Assembly: GCF_002980525.1 (NCBI RefSeq)
Contig: NZ_PVBQ01000001.1
Span: forward strand, 124,001-188,000
Length of the DNA: 64,000 bases
DNA from: Sphingobacterium haloxyli
GTDB lineage: Bacteria; Bacteroidota; Bacteroidia; Sphingobacteriales; Sphingobacteriaceae
Direction: 5' to 3'
Below are positions 1 to 8,543 of this stretch, one piece after another (the first letter of the stretch is position 1; each line of letters opens with the position of its first letter). Below the pieces are notes generated by a model that did not search any database, was not told the DNA's origin, and saw nothing but the letters and a program-made list of their open reading frames with translations. The translations under genes were made by a program, and so were the position numbers.

Positions 1-512
1 TTGCACTAGTTCCACAGGATGTATTGTTGTTTGGAGGCACTATCCGAGAAAATATTGGGTACGGTCGGTTGGACGCAAACGCGGAAGACATTATTGAAGC
101 GGCAAAGCGTGCCAATGCACATGATTTTATTATGGCTTTCCCTCAGGGCTATGATACCCTTGTCGGAGAACGAGGGGTAAAACTATCGGGGGGGCAGCGT
201 CAACGTATTGCAATTGCGCGTGCATTGCTGAAAGACCCCGCGATTCTCATTCTGGATGAAGCAACCTCTTCCTTAGACTCCGAATCGGAAAGATTAGTCC
301 AATTGGCTTTAGAAGAACTTATGCGCAACCGTACATCTGTCATTATCGCACACAGGTTGAGTACGATCAAAAATGCAGATCAGATTGTGGTTATCGAAAA
401 TGGTGAAGTATCCGACATCGGAAACCATGTGGAGCTTATGTCAAAAGGTAGTAGCCTCTATCAACATCTGTATTCCTTACAGTCCATACAGCATATCACG
501 GAAAGGGATTAA
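1..512 (+). CDS. ABC transporter ATP-binding/permease protein, MsbA-like, C-terminal part (5' truncated by window edge)
   Basis: This is the C-terminal nucleotide-binding half of an exporter-type ABC protein that couples ATP hydrolysis to export of a lipid or other hydrophobic substrate across the inner membrane. The reading frame is open to the first base of the window (frame begins at base 3), so the gene starts outside. Seen: a Q-loop region ([14 protein letters not shown]), the signature [16 protein letters not shown], Walker [13 protein letters not shown] and the H-loop IIAHRLST, in the order and spacing of MsbA-type exporters. Only about 170 residues are present. The membrane domain and Walker A are not in the window, so the substrate cannot be judged. 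The next gene is 114 bp downstream on the same strand. Confidence 0.93.
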   Translation, partial: ALVPQDVLLFGGTIRENIGYGRLDANAEDIIEAAKRANAHDFIMAFPQGYDTLVGERGVKLSGGQRQRIAIARALLKDPAILILDEATSSLDSESERLVQLALEELMRNRTSVIIAHRLSTIKNADQIVVIENGEVSDIGNHVELMSKGSSLYQHLYSLQSIQHITERD

Positions 513-626
513 TATTTTTTCATTAAAAAAGTAGAAAAAACACGCTTTACCAAAACATTTGTCAGCTTCTCTTGTTAACTTAACGAAAAGGGTCGTTAAT
601 TTTTAGAAAAGAAAAATAAGAATATT

Positions 627-1001
627 ATGGAAAATAAAAATGGACTAATTGCATTTGCGCTTCTAGGTTTAGCTGCCGGTGCAGCAGCGTATTATTTGTT
701 GGCTACAGATGACGGAAAACGCCAATTGGAGCGTGCAAACGAAGGCGTAAAAGACCTTACCAAATCGATCAAGGAACTTTCGGAAAAAGAGGCTAAACGG
801 GCCGCTAAACTAGCGAAGTCTACCAAAGCCGAATTAGACAACTTGAAAGCGAAAGCGAAAGACGCTGGTGTACGCGCCGTGGACGCAGCTGCTGATAAGG
901 CGCACAAACTGGCGGATAAAGCGTCACACGCTGTACATAGTGCAGAAGATCAGGCCGAACAAGTCATAGAGAAAGCCAAATCAGAATTTGATAAAGCCTA
1001 A
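627..1001 (+). CDS. YtxH domain-containing small membrane-anchored protein
   Basis: A 124-residue protein with one N-terminal hydrophobic stretch (about residues 8-26, rich in Gly and Ala), then the TDDGKRQLER segment typical of YtxH proteins, then a long highly charged Lys/Ala/Glu region (about 35-124) that should form an extended helix or coiled coil. The family is annotated as a general-stress or envelope-associated protein in many bacteria and its biochemical role is unknown. It is preceded by an AT-rich 114 bp gap and followed 58 bp later by ccmB. I see no clear operon link to either neighbour. The antisense frame across it is a shadow of the alanine-rich coding sequence. Confidence 0.82.
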   Translation: MENKNGLIAFALLGLAAGAAAYYLLATDDGKRQLERANEGVKDLTKSIKELSEKEAKRAAKLAKSTKAELDNLKAKAKDAGVRAVDAAADKAHKLADKASHAVHSAEDQAEQVIEKAKSEFDKA

Positions 1002-1043
1002 TACTTAATGTGGGGTCAGCGCGGTTTCGAATGTAACTATTCG

Positions 1044-1051
1044 TATCTTTG
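1044..1051 (+). promoter_or_regulatory. candidate -7 element upstream of ccmB
   Basis: TATCTTTG matches the Bacteroidota -7 consensus TAnnTTTG. It ends 8 bases before the preferred ATG of ccmB (1060), so the 5' leader would be only a few bases long. No convincing -33 element is seen at the expected distance. Confidence 0.35.
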
Positions 1052-1059
1052 CTGTGCAG

Positions 1060-1719
1060 ATGAATATACTCCAACAGGTTAAAACTTTAGTTTATAAAGA
1101 TATCGTTCTTGAATGGCGTTCAAAGTATGCTATAAATGGTATCTTATTATATGTTGTATCTACAGTATTTGTTTGCTATCAAGCATTTAAGTCTGTAGAT
1201 ACACTTGTTTGGAACGCGCTGTTTTGGATTATTATGTTGTTTGCCAGCGTTAATGCGATCAGCCGAAGTTTCGTGCAGGAAAGCCATAACAGGCAACTTT
1301 ATTATTATACGTTGATAAGCCCCCACGCGATTATATTATCCAAAATAATCTACAACACGCTGGTCATGGTACTTCTGTCAGTAATTGCTTACGGAGCCTA
1401 TAGCGTAACATTTAGCAACCCGGTTAGCGACCCTCTCTTGTATACAGCGGCAGTTTTATTGGGGAGTATCAGCTTCGCTTCGGTATTCACGATGGTGTCA
1501 GGCATCAGCTCCAAAGCGGGAAACAACAGTACGCTTATGGCCATCTTGAGCTTTCCCGTTATCATTCCGCTGCTCATTGTCTTAATTACCTTATCCCAAA
1601 ACGCGTTAACAGGGGCTCCAAGATTTGAAAGCGACAATGAAATACTCGTTTTGCTGGCAATTAATGTAATTACGATTACTATTTCTTTGTTGTTATTTCC
1701 TTATCTTTGGCGTGATTAA
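1060..1719 (+). CDS. ccmB: CcmB-family haem exporter membrane subunit
   Basis: A membrane protein of about 220 residues with six predicted transmembrane segments, recognised as CcmB, the permease subunit of the CcmAB ABC system that acts with CcmC in releasing haem-loaded CcmE during cytochrome c maturation. The N-terminal region VYKDIVLEWRSKYAINGILL is typical of Bacteroidota CcmB. A GTG at 1054 is also in frame. I prefer the ATG at 1060 because it gives the usual N-terminus. ccmC follows after 51 bp and a small CcmD-like gene after that, so the three probably form one unit. The ATPase subunit CcmA is not in the window. Confidence 0.87.
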   Translation: MNILQQVKTLVYKDIVLEWRSKYAINGILLYVVSTVFVCYQAFKSVDTLVWNALFWIIMLFASVNAISRSFVQESHNRQLYYYTLISPHAIILSKIIYNTLVMVLLSVIAYGAYSVTFSNPVSDPLLYTAAVLLGSISFASVFTMVSGISSKAGNNSTLMAILSFPVIIPLLIVLITLSQNALTGAPRFESDNEILVLLAINVITITISLLLFPYLWRD

Positions 1720-1770
1720 TTCTGTGTAACCGAGCTTTAGCAAGCTCATCTTTAGATAATTTTTCGAATC

Positions 1771-2436
1771 ATGAGACAATCTTGGTGGAAGATATTGGGA
1801 CTGGTAATGGTTGCTGCTAGTATAGTGGTAGGCTTCCTAGGACCGGTTCCTGCTTTATTCCTCTTACACGAGACCATCCGCAACGTGTATTTTCATGTAC
1901 CCATGTGGTCTGCGATGTTTGCCCTCTACCTTATTTCCGTCATTTACAGTATACGGTACTTAAACAAGGGCCGTGTTAACGACGATTTAATGGCTGTCGA
2001 AGCTGTTAATACCGGCATTGTCTTCTGTATCATCGGTTTATTAACCGGTATGCAGTGGGCAAATATCACTTGGGGAGACTTTTGGCCCAACGATCCGAAA
2101 ACCAATGGTTCTGCGATCGCGACCCTCATGTATCTGGCTTATCTTGTATTACGAAATGCGCTAGAGGAAGAACAAAAGAGAGCTAAGATATCTGCGATAT
2201 ACAATATTTTTGCATTTCCTATCATGATCGTATTGATGTACATCATGCCCAAAATGACAGATTCACTGCATCCAGGAAGTGGGGGAAACGGAACATTTGG
2301 CGACCTTGATATGGACAATCAGATGCGCCCTGTGTTTTATGCCGCCACTATTGGCTGGATTCTCATAGGCGTTTGGATATGTACATTGCGTTATCGCGTG
2401 CGCCTGCTAGAAAATAAAAGAAACCTTATCGATTAA
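1771..2436 (+). CDS. ccmC: CcmC/CcsA-family cytochrome c biogenesis protein
   Basis: A polytopic membrane protein of 221 residues of the haem-handling CcmC/CcsA family, which binds haem at the periplasmic face through His residues and a tryptophan-rich loop. Six transmembrane segments can be drawn. The tryptophan-rich motif appears as WGDFWPNDPK (about residues 111-120), so the WD pair usual in the family is ND here, while the flanking Gly, Trp, Asp and Pro remain. Candidate haem-ligand histidines are HVP near residue 43 and the one in SLHPGSGG near 169. It sits between ccmB and the CcmD-like gene. ccmE and ccmF do not follow as in the classic operon. Confidence 0.85.
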   Translation: MRQSWWKILGLVMVAASIVVGFLGPVPALFLLHETIRNVYFHVPMWSAMFALYLISVIYSIRYLNKGRVNDDLMAVEAVNTGIVFCIIGLLTGMQWANITWGDFWPNDPKTNGSAIATLMYLAYLVLRNALEEEQKRAKISAIYNIFAFPIMIVLMYIMPKMTDSLHPGSGGNGTFGDLDMDNQMRPVFYAATIGWILIGVWICTLRYRVRLLENKRNLID

Positions 2437-2447
2437 TCTCAGACACC

Positions 2448-2654
2448 ATGATCATCATGAAAAAGATCATCACGATTTTATTGCTTTGCATAACAAGTCA
2501 TCATACTTTTGCTCAAAATCAGATAGAAATGGCTACAGCCCTACGTAGCTCGGGAAAGATATATGTAGTGGTACTCGTGCTCTTAACTATCTTCGTCGTC
2601 TTAGGCATATTCTTATTTATGTTGGATAAACGTATAAAGAAATTGGAGAAGTAG
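2448..2654 (+). CDS. CcmD-like small membrane protein
   Basis: A 68-residue protein with an N-terminal signal-type hydrophobic stretch (to about residue 22, ending TFAQ) and a second transmembrane segment near residues 38-59, followed by a short basic tail RIKKLEK. In Bacteroidota, proteins of this form directly after ccmC are annotated as CcmD family. The role known for CcmD is holding CcmC, CcmE and CcmAB together. ATG codons at 2448 and 2457 are both possible, and the latter begins with MKK like a normal signal peptide. The gene starts 11 bp after ccmC and ends 6 bp before the DUF6427 gene, so it is almost certainly cotranscribed with both. Confidence 0.72.
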   Translation: MIIMKKIITILLLCITSHHTFAQNQIEMATALRSSGKIYVVVLVLLTIFVVLGIFLFMLDKRIKKLEK

Positions 2655-2660
2655 GTAGGC

Positions 2661-3644
2661 ATGATCATAAGCCAACATCGAAAATTTACACCAGTCAATA
2701 TTGTTTTAGTATCGGCTATCGGTTTGGTGTTATGTTTAGGGATCTTTTTTGACCTTCCCGAACATATTACACCAGTACTATTTGAGCCTGCCATCAACAA
2801 CCTTATCGGAATACGTTTAGGCACAGGCCTCTCTCCTGGCGAAAATGTGATGATTACATTAGCGCTTACCCTACTGCAAGCTTTTTTTCTAAACAGGACG
2901 GTCAATAACTTTAATCTATTGGGTAAACCTAACTTTACCCCAGCATTGATGTATATGACGTTAGTCAGTTTGTTCACCCCGTTTTTAGTGCTTTCCCCTC
3001 CTCTGATTTGCAATTTTATTGCGATATGGATGCTTGGCAAACTATTCAATATATATAAGCAACATGATATCAAAGGGCTGATGTTCGATTTAGGAATGAT
3101 TGTCGCCATCGGAAGCCTAATTTATTTCCCCTTTATGGTGATGATAATCCTATTGTGGATAAGCTTGTTGATTTTTCGGCCTTTTAATTGGAGAGAATGG
3201 ATAACGCCATTATTAGGTTTTTCGACTGTATACTTCCTCTTAGGTGTTATTTATTATTGGATAGGACGTTTCCAAGAGTTTATCGCTGTATTCAAACCGC
3301 TCGGGTATGCCTTTCCTACTGAGTTATCCCTCGATATGTACGACTACCTTGTTATCGTTCCTATCGTCGTCGCTCTCTTACTTTTTCTGGTGGTACTAAA
3401 GGAGCATTTCTTCAAAAGTGTCGTCCATTTACGTAAATCTTTCCAGCTCTTATTTTTTATGGTGTTGTTGACGTTGGGGGCTTTTTATCTCAACCGACAT
3501 ATCACCATCAACCATTTTTTGCTTTGCGCTCCATCAATAGCGATTTACCTTTCGTTCTATTTCACTAATTCAAAATCAAAGTGGGTATACGAGACACTAT
3601 ACCTTACTATCGCGGCTGCAATTATCTATTTTCAGTTTGTCTAA
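2661..3644 (+). CDS. DUF6427-family polytopic membrane protein
   Basis: A 327-residue integral membrane protein with roughly nine hydrophobic segments and no enzymatic motif that I can see. It resembles the DUF6427 family of Bacteroidota, members of which have sometimes been labelled beta-carotene monooxygenase without support. The function is unknown. The start at 2661 is a GTG/ATG-type start 6 bp after the CcmD-like gene, which argues for translation coupling with the haem-handling genes, but this neighbour relationship may be incidental. After its stop there is a 148 bp gap with no terminator-like stem before the outer-membrane barrel gene. Confidence 0.68.
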   Translation: MIISQHRKFTPVNIVLVSAIGLVLCLGIFFDLPEHITPVLFEPAINNLIGIRLGTGLSPGENVMITLALTLLQAFFLNRTVNNFNLLGKPNFTPALMYMTLVSLFTPFLVLSPPLICNFIAIWMLGKLFNIYKQHDIKGLMFDLGMIVAIGSLIYFPFMVMIILLWISLLIFRPFNWREWITPLLGFSTVYFLLGVIYYWIGRFQEFIAVFKPLGYAFPTELSLDMYDYLVIVPIVVALLLFLVVLKEHFFKSVVHLRKSFQLLFFMVLLTLGAFYLNRHITINHFLLCAPSIAIYLSFYFTNSKSKWVYETLYLTIAAAIIYFQFV

Positions 3645-3769
3645 TTGATCGAACTCAGACTGCAAAACGATAAATCATGCATCCCTTACCGACAATTACA
3701 CAAACCATTTGTTATCAGTCGATTAACCTTTTTTAACAAATAGAACTAACGGAATAGTTAAAATTTAGA

Positions 3770-3777
3770 TAGTTTTG
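3770..3777 (+). promoter_or_regulatory. candidate -7 element upstream of the beta-barrel/lptC operon
   Basis: TAGTTTTG fits TAnnTTTG and lies 15 bases before the ATG at 3793. I see no good -33 element, so this is a weak call. Confidence 0.3.
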
Positions 3778-3792
3778 TAGCAAATTTGGACC

Positions 3793-5115
3793 ATGCACAG
3801 ACATTCAATAGGAAGTTTTACCAAAATAGCACTGCAATTGTTGTTAGGATTAGGCTTATTCGGTGCCGATCAGGTATACGCACAAAGATCTACCTCTCAT
3901 TCTCCTTATTCGCAATTTGGATTAGGGCAAATGCGGAACGACTTGTTGCCACAGACACGCGCTATGGGTGGTATCGCCACCGGCGTGAGATACCTCACCG
4001 GGCTTCCTACATTGAACATAGCCAACCCAGCCTCCTATTCGGGGCTAAATCGTACGGTCTTAGAAGCGGGCATGTATGGTAATTTCACGCAGCTATCGAG
4101 AGATAATTTAAGCGACCACACAGCTGATTTTGCTTTCGGACACCTAGCCATCGGAATACCATTACAAAAATACGGTGGATTTTCATTTGGATTACTCCCC
4201 TTTTCGGATATGGGATATTCATCAAAAAATGTAGAGTCTATAGACGACCTCGTTTATGAAAAACAGATATTTGGCGAGGGTGGGATCAATAAAGCTTATT
4301 TAGGTTACGGGGTATCGCCCATTAAAGGATTAAGCATCGGTGCAAATGCCGGTTTTCTTTTTGGAAATCTTTATGATATCACACAGGTTAAATTTGTAAG
4401 TGATCTCTCCGCTTATCCGGCAGAGCTAAAGGAGACCCGCAACATCCGGGGACTGGCCGTTGATTACGGGATTCAATACAGTAAATCCATTAACCGGAAG
4501 TACAACCTAACATTGGGCTATACCGGGACTCTAAATAATAACATCAATGCGAAGCCGAGTAGGATCATCACAATTTCGGAAAACAATTTTGACGATGACT
4601 ATATTGCGCCACCGTTGGACACTATCGGAACAGGAACCTTCGCTACCCGAAAGATCCAACTTCCGCTAAAGCATAATGTCGGGTTCACGCTATCAAAAGG
4701 GTATAACTGGTTGATAGGTGCTGACTTTAATTACGCAGACTGGTCAAAATTTGAAGTGCTGGAAGGACAGAATAAACTGGAAAAAAGCTATGGTTTTGCC
4801 GTCGGTGGGCAGATTAAACCAGATCCTACGTCCGTACGATATTGGAAGCAAGTGGATTACCGGCTAGGATTCCGTTATAACCAGACGCCCGTTGTGTATC
4901 GAAATCAACGAATTAACGACATGGCTGTGAGTGTGGGTGTAGGCCTACCCCTACCCGAGACAAATTTTGGTCGTACGTTCTCTCAAATCAATATTTCGGC
5001 CGAGTTCGGACAACAAGGTTCGCTTAACCATAATCTAGTACGGGAACGGTACATCAACATCAATTTTGGTTTCACCATTAACGATTCCTGGTTTATTCGT
5101 CGAAGTTTAGATTAA
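3793..5115 (+). CDS. outer-membrane beta-barrel protein (PorV/FadL-like), upstream of lptC
   Basis: A 440-residue secreted protein with a signal peptide ending near residue 31 (DQVYAQ) and then alternating hydrophobic/polar strands with many Gly-Tyr-Phe pairs and a C-terminal aromatic strand, as in an outer-membrane barrel. The segment SPYSQFGLGQM...RAMGGIATG near the N-terminus is typical of a Bacteroidota family related to PorV/FadL-like barrels. The substrate is unknown. The gene ends 2 bp before lptC and the isomerase gene follows, so the three make an envelope-biogenesis cluster. An overlapping 98-codon frame starting at 3786 is a frame shadow. Confidence 0.78.
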   Translation: MHRHSIGSFTKIALQLLLGLGLFGADQVYAQRSTSHSPYSQFGLGQMRNDLLPQTRAMGGIATGVRYLTGLPTLNIANPASYSGLNRTVLEAGMYGNFTQLSRDNLSDHTADFAFGHLAIGIPLQKYGGFSFGLLPFSDMGYSSKNVESIDDLVYEKQIFGEGGINKAYLGYGVSPIKGLSIGANAGFLFGNLYDITQVKFVSDLSAYPAELKETRNIRGLAVDYGIQYSKSINRKYNLTLGYTGTLNNNINAKPSRIITISENNFDDDYIAPPLDTIGTGTFATRKIQLPLKHNVGFTLSKGYNWLIGADFNYADWSKFEVLEGQNKLEKSYGFAVGGQIKPDPTSVRYWKQVDYRLGFRYNQTPVVYRNQRINDMAVSVGVGLPLPETNFGRTFSQINISAEFGQQGSLNHNLVRERYININFGFTINDSWFIRRSLD

Positions 5116-5117
5116 CA

Positions 5118-5723
5118 ATGCGCTTTCGTCTTATCCATAATAGTTACAAAAAGCTGTCCTTAACGATATGTGTGTTGTTAGGGACAATTGTATTTATGGC
5201 TTGTGAGAACGATCTGCGCGACGTGGAGAAAATTGCGAATATTCAACAAGAAGAGAATGTAAATGTTTCTAAAGACGTAACGGTCGTATACAGTGATTCG
5301 GCGAAGGTAAAAGCAGAGCTAACAGCTCCCGAGCTGCGAGAGTATCCAGATAGTATTGCTATGTACGAATTTCAAAAAGGGGTGTTAATACGCTTCTTCG
5401 ACGAATTTGGTAACGAATCCCAACGGATACGTTCGGAATACGCGGTTCAAAAGATAAACGAAGGACTAACCGAATTTAGAAAAAATGTGGTGGTTAATAT
5501 GGTCGACGGTTCTATAATCAAAACGGAAGAACTTTACTTTGACGAGAAAAAGAATATTTATTATAACACCGTTCCGATTACTTTTGATTTCAAAGATCAA
5601 CGGGGAAGCTTGCAGGCCACTTCCTTCATTTCAGACACCGATTTTAAGAAAATTGACGGGCAAAATATGACTGGTTTCTATGTTCCGTCGGGCGATCAGC
5701 AACTTCCTTCATTTGGCAACTAA
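5118..5723 (+). CDS. lptC: LPS export ABC transporter periplasmic protein LptC, lipoprotein form
   Basis: A 201-residue protein with a lipoprotein signal (lipobox ending at Cys29, IVFMAC) followed by a LptC beta-jellyroll: the stretches YSDSAKVKAELTAPEL, GVLIRFFDEFGN and YFDEKKNIYYNTVPITF are family landmarks. LptC receives lipopolysaccharide from the LptB2FG extractor and passes it to the LptA bridge. In Bacteroidota it is often a lipoprotein rather than an inner-membrane anchored protein, as here. It is 2 bp after the barrel gene and 103 bp before the PpiD-like gene. Other lpt genes are not in the window. Confidence 0.85.
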   Translation: MRFRLIHNSYKKLSLTICVLLGTIVFMACENDLRDVEKIANIQQEENVNVSKDVTVVYSDSAKVKAELTAPELREYPDSIAMYEFQKGVLIRFFDEFGNESQRIRSEYAVQKINEGLTEFRKNVVVNMVDGSIIKTEELYFDEKKNIYYNTVPITFDFKDQRGSLQATSFISDTDFKKIDGQNMTGFYVPSGDQQLPSFGN

Positions 5724-5826
5724 GATGTCGCACAATTTTTTATATTATATTTCATAAAAGTTGTATCTTGCGCCTTGTTTTTAATAAAGGTCAATTAAGT
5801 AACTGAATAAACAGAGTATATAGACT

Positions 5827-7935
5827 ATGGGATTAATGAGCTATTTGCGGAACCGAGCAGGACTGGTAGTCACTGTGATTGGTTTAGCAATTATTGCGTT
5901 TTTACTGGGAGACATCATCAGCTATGGAACTCCTTTTTGGATGAAGAATCAAAATCAAGTTGGTAGTGTAAATGGCGAATCGATCGACTACCAGCTATTT
6001 AACGCACAGGTTGATCAAACTACAGCGATGTATCAACAGCAAATGGGGGGAACGCCGTCTCCGCAGATGCGTAACTACGCAGTGCAGCAAGTTTGGAATC
6101 AATTTATCTCGCAAGAGCTTTTAAAACAGGAGATCGAAAAAATAGGTCTTTCCGTTGGAAAAGATGAGCTAAATGGCTTGGTGTCTGGCAGCAATCCTTC
6201 TCCACAAATTGTTCAGGCTTTTACCAACCCCGAAACAGGTGTGTTCGATAAAAACCAGTTAAACACGTTCCTTTCACAAATAAACAGCCAAGGAACGCCA
6301 GAAATGCGTCAGCAATGGGAAATGCTTTTAGAGAACATTCGTAACGAGCGTTTGAACGAAAAATATTCGAATCTATTAACCAAGAGTGTATATGTAACCT
6401 CTTTGGAGGCACAAGACGAATATAACCAACGCAACAAATTGGCAAATTTTAAATATTTGATGCTTGACTATTCTTCAGTGAAAGATTCTGAAATCAAATT
6501 AACGGACGCAGATTACAAATCCTATTATGATGCGCATAAAAACGCGTTCAATAATGAAGAAGAAACCAGAACGATTGAATACGTATTGTTTGATGCCAGA
6601 CCTACCGCCAATGATACAGCGGCGACCAAATCGGTAATTGAGCAATTAAAATCAGAGTTGGTAAACGCTACCACAGACTCGTTATTTGTCGCGGTCAACT
6701 CCGACACAAAATACCCCTTTACCTATCTCCGTAAAGGACAGGTGAGCCCAGCATTGGATTCTGTGATTTTTAATACGCCGGTTGGTACTACGGTAGGACC
6801 TTTCCTGTCAAACGACAGATTTGAAATTGCAAAGGTTGTGGACGCCAAATTCAGCCCGGACTCGGTAAAAGCTTCACATATTTTATTGAATACAACAGCA
6901 GAAGGCGGTGTGGATAAAGCACAAGCGAAAGCAGATTCTATTAAAAGATTGATTCAACAGGGAGAAAGCTTCTCGGCGCTTGCGATCCAGTTCAGTTTAG
7001 ATGAAGGCAGTAAAATAAACGGAGGAGATCTAGGCACCTTCCCACGAGGACAGATGGTACCGGAATTTGATGAAGCTGTGTTTTCGGGTAAGGCGGGCGA
7101 TGTCGTTGTCGTTAACAGTCGGTTTGGGACCCACATCATCCGAATCGAAAAACAAATTGGTAATTCGAAAATTGTCAAAGCAGCTATTGTAGATAAGGTT
7201 ATCAACAGCGGGAAAGCTACTACCGACGCAGCCTATGCGAAGGCAAACAGCTTCTTTGGCGAAACAAATGGTAACGACTTTGCAGAGATAGCCAATAAAC
7301 AGGGCGCCACTGTCCATAAAGCGGAGCGTGTCGTAGCAATGGACAATACATTCAATGGTGTCGAAGTGCCTAGAGATCTTGTGCGTTGGGTTTTTGAAGC
7401 TAAGAAAGGAGAAGTTTCCGAACGTATATTCGATACAGAGGATCATTTTGTTATTGCCCGTGTAGTTGATGTACAGCCTAAAGGTACTCTTTCATTAACG
7501 GCGGTAAAACCACAAATCGAGGCACGCGTACGCAATGAGGTAAAAGCAAGAATGCTTACGGAAAAACTAAACAACGCGTTGAATGGCGCCTCTTCCATCG
7601 ATCAAGCGGCACAAAAGCTAGAGAAGACGGCTGTAGATATAGAGAATATCGTTATGGCTAACCCTGTTCTGCCTGGTATTGCGATGGAGCCTGCCGTGGT
7701 TGGAACGGCTTATGGTCTACAACCGAACAAATTATCTAAAGCGATAAAGGGTGAACAGGGAGTTTACGCGGTACAAGTGACGGGTTTTGTTAATCCTGCT
7801 GAACTTGTCGCCAGTGATATGAACAACCAAAAGCAACAAATGCAGACGGCGAAAGCGCAACGCGCTTGGGGTGCAATTTATCAAGCCCTCCAACACGAAG
7901 CCGATATTTCTGACAATCGCATTAGATTCTATTAG
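5827..7935 (+). CDS. PpiD/SurA-like periplasmic peptidyl-prolyl isomerase
   Basis: A 702-residue folding factor. It has an N-terminal transmembrane anchor (about residues 11-31), a SurA/PpiD-type N-terminal domain (about 45-230), one parvulin domain (about 349-445, with KASHILLN, GGDLGTFPRGQMVPEFDEAVF and SRFGTHIIRIE) and a second, more divergent parvulin-like region and C-terminal helices (about 460-690). This is the usual layout of inner-membrane anchored PpiD relatives in Bacteroidota, which assist folding of outer-membrane and secreted proteins. The ATG at 5827 gives a normal anchor. A strong terminator follows directly, closing the envelope cluster. Confidence 0.88.
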   Translation: MGLMSYLRNRAGLVVTVIGLAIIAFLLGDIISYGTPFWMKNQNQVGSVNGESIDYQLFNAQVDQTTAMYQQQMGGTPSPQMRNYAVQQVWNQFISQELLKQEIEKIGLSVGKDELNGLVSGSNPSPQIVQAFTNPETGVFDKNQLNTFLSQINSQGTPEMRQQWEMLLENIRNERLNEKYSNLLTKSVYVTSLEAQDEYNQRNKLANFKYLMLDYSSVKDSEIKLTDADYKSYYDAHKNAFNNEEETRTIEYVLFDARPTANDTAATKSVIEQLKSELVNATTDSLFVAVNSDTKYPFTYLRKGQVSPALDSVIFNTPVGTTVGPFLSNDRFEIAKVVDAKFSPDSVKASHILLNTTAEGGVDKAQAKADSIKRLIQQGESFSALAIQFSLDEGSKINGGDLGTFPRGQMVPEFDEAVFSGKAGDVVVVNSRFGTHIIRIEKQIGNSKIVKAAIVDKVINSGKATTDAAYAKANSFFGETNGNDFAEIANKQGATVHKAERVVAMDNTFNGVEVPRDLVRWVFEAKKGEVSERIFDTEDHFVIARVVDVQPKGTLSLTAVKPQIEARVRNEVKARMLTEKLNNALNGASSIDQAAQKLEKTAVDIENIVMANPVLPGIAMEPAVVGTAYGLQPNKLSKAIKGEQGVYAVQVTGFVNPAELVASDMNNQKQQMQTAKAQRAWGAIYQALQHEADISDNRIRFY

Positions 7936-7955
7936 GATATAATCGTTAACTTTAT

Positions 7956-7985
7956 AGCCGGACAAAACATGTCCGGCTTTTTTGT
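7956..7985 (+). terminator. rho-independent terminator after the PpiD-like gene
   Basis: An 8 bp perfect stem, AGCCGGAC (7956-7963) pairing with GTCCGGCT (7971-7978), with a 7-base loop and a run of T residues. It lies 20 bp after the stop codon. Confidence 0.9.
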
Positions 7986-7996
7986 TTTGATAGTAT

Positions 7997-8512
7997 ATGG
8001 ACATTCAGGAAAATATCGTTAATAAAGTTGCTCAAAGCGGTCTAATTACCATTGATTTGGCACATTATGCGCCAAAAGAAGACGTTGTGGTATATGATAT
8101 TAAGGACAATCTATTTCACGGGCTTATATTAAAAGAGAAAGATTTTCGTACGTTTATTAAGGAACACGATTGGACCCAATACCAGCATAAGCATGTCGGT
8201 ATTATCTGCTCAACAGACGCTATCGTTCCTACTTGGGCGTATATGCTCCTGGCTAATAAGCTCGAGCCCTATGCGCTTTCAGTACATTTTGGAAATAAAG
8301 AAACCGTATTGGACAATCTGTTCAGTCAAGCCTTAGACCAAGTCGACTTCAGCATCTATCGAGATGAGCGCGTGGTGGTGAAAGGTTGTGGAGATATCTA
8401 TGTGCCAGAGTCTGCTTTTATTAAATTCACCATCGGTTTAAGTAAAGTTGTCAAGAGTATGATGTATGGAGAACCCTGTTCCACCGTACCTGTCTATAAG
8501 CGTAAAAGTTAA
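7997..8512 (+). CDS. DUF2480 family protein
   Basis: A 171-residue soluble protein matching the Bacteroidota DUF2480 family by length and by the segments YDIKDNLFHGLILKEKDFR and GCGDIYVPESAFIKFT. No signal peptide, membrane segment or known catalytic motif is visible, so it is probably cytoplasmic and its function is unknown. It starts 12 bp after the preceding terminator and therefore begins a new transcript. The DUF3108 gene begins 32 bp after it, on the same strand. Confidence 0.82.
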   Translation: MDIQENIVNKVAQSGLITIDLAHYAPKEDVVVYDIKDNLFHGLILKEKDFRTFIKEHDWTQYQHKHVGIICSTDAIVPTWAYMLLANKLEPYALSVHFGNKETVLDNLFSQALDQVDFSIYRDERVVVKGCGDIYVPESAFIKFTIGLSKVVKSMMYGEPCSTVPVYKRKS

Positions 8513-8543
8513 ACTATTGACGACTATTTTTGTCCATTATTAT

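Noticed and set aside
2519..3109. Minus-strand frame of 196 codons opposite the CcmD-like and DUF6427 genes
   Set aside because: It lies antisense to two genes with clear membrane-protein coding character and has no recognisable motif.
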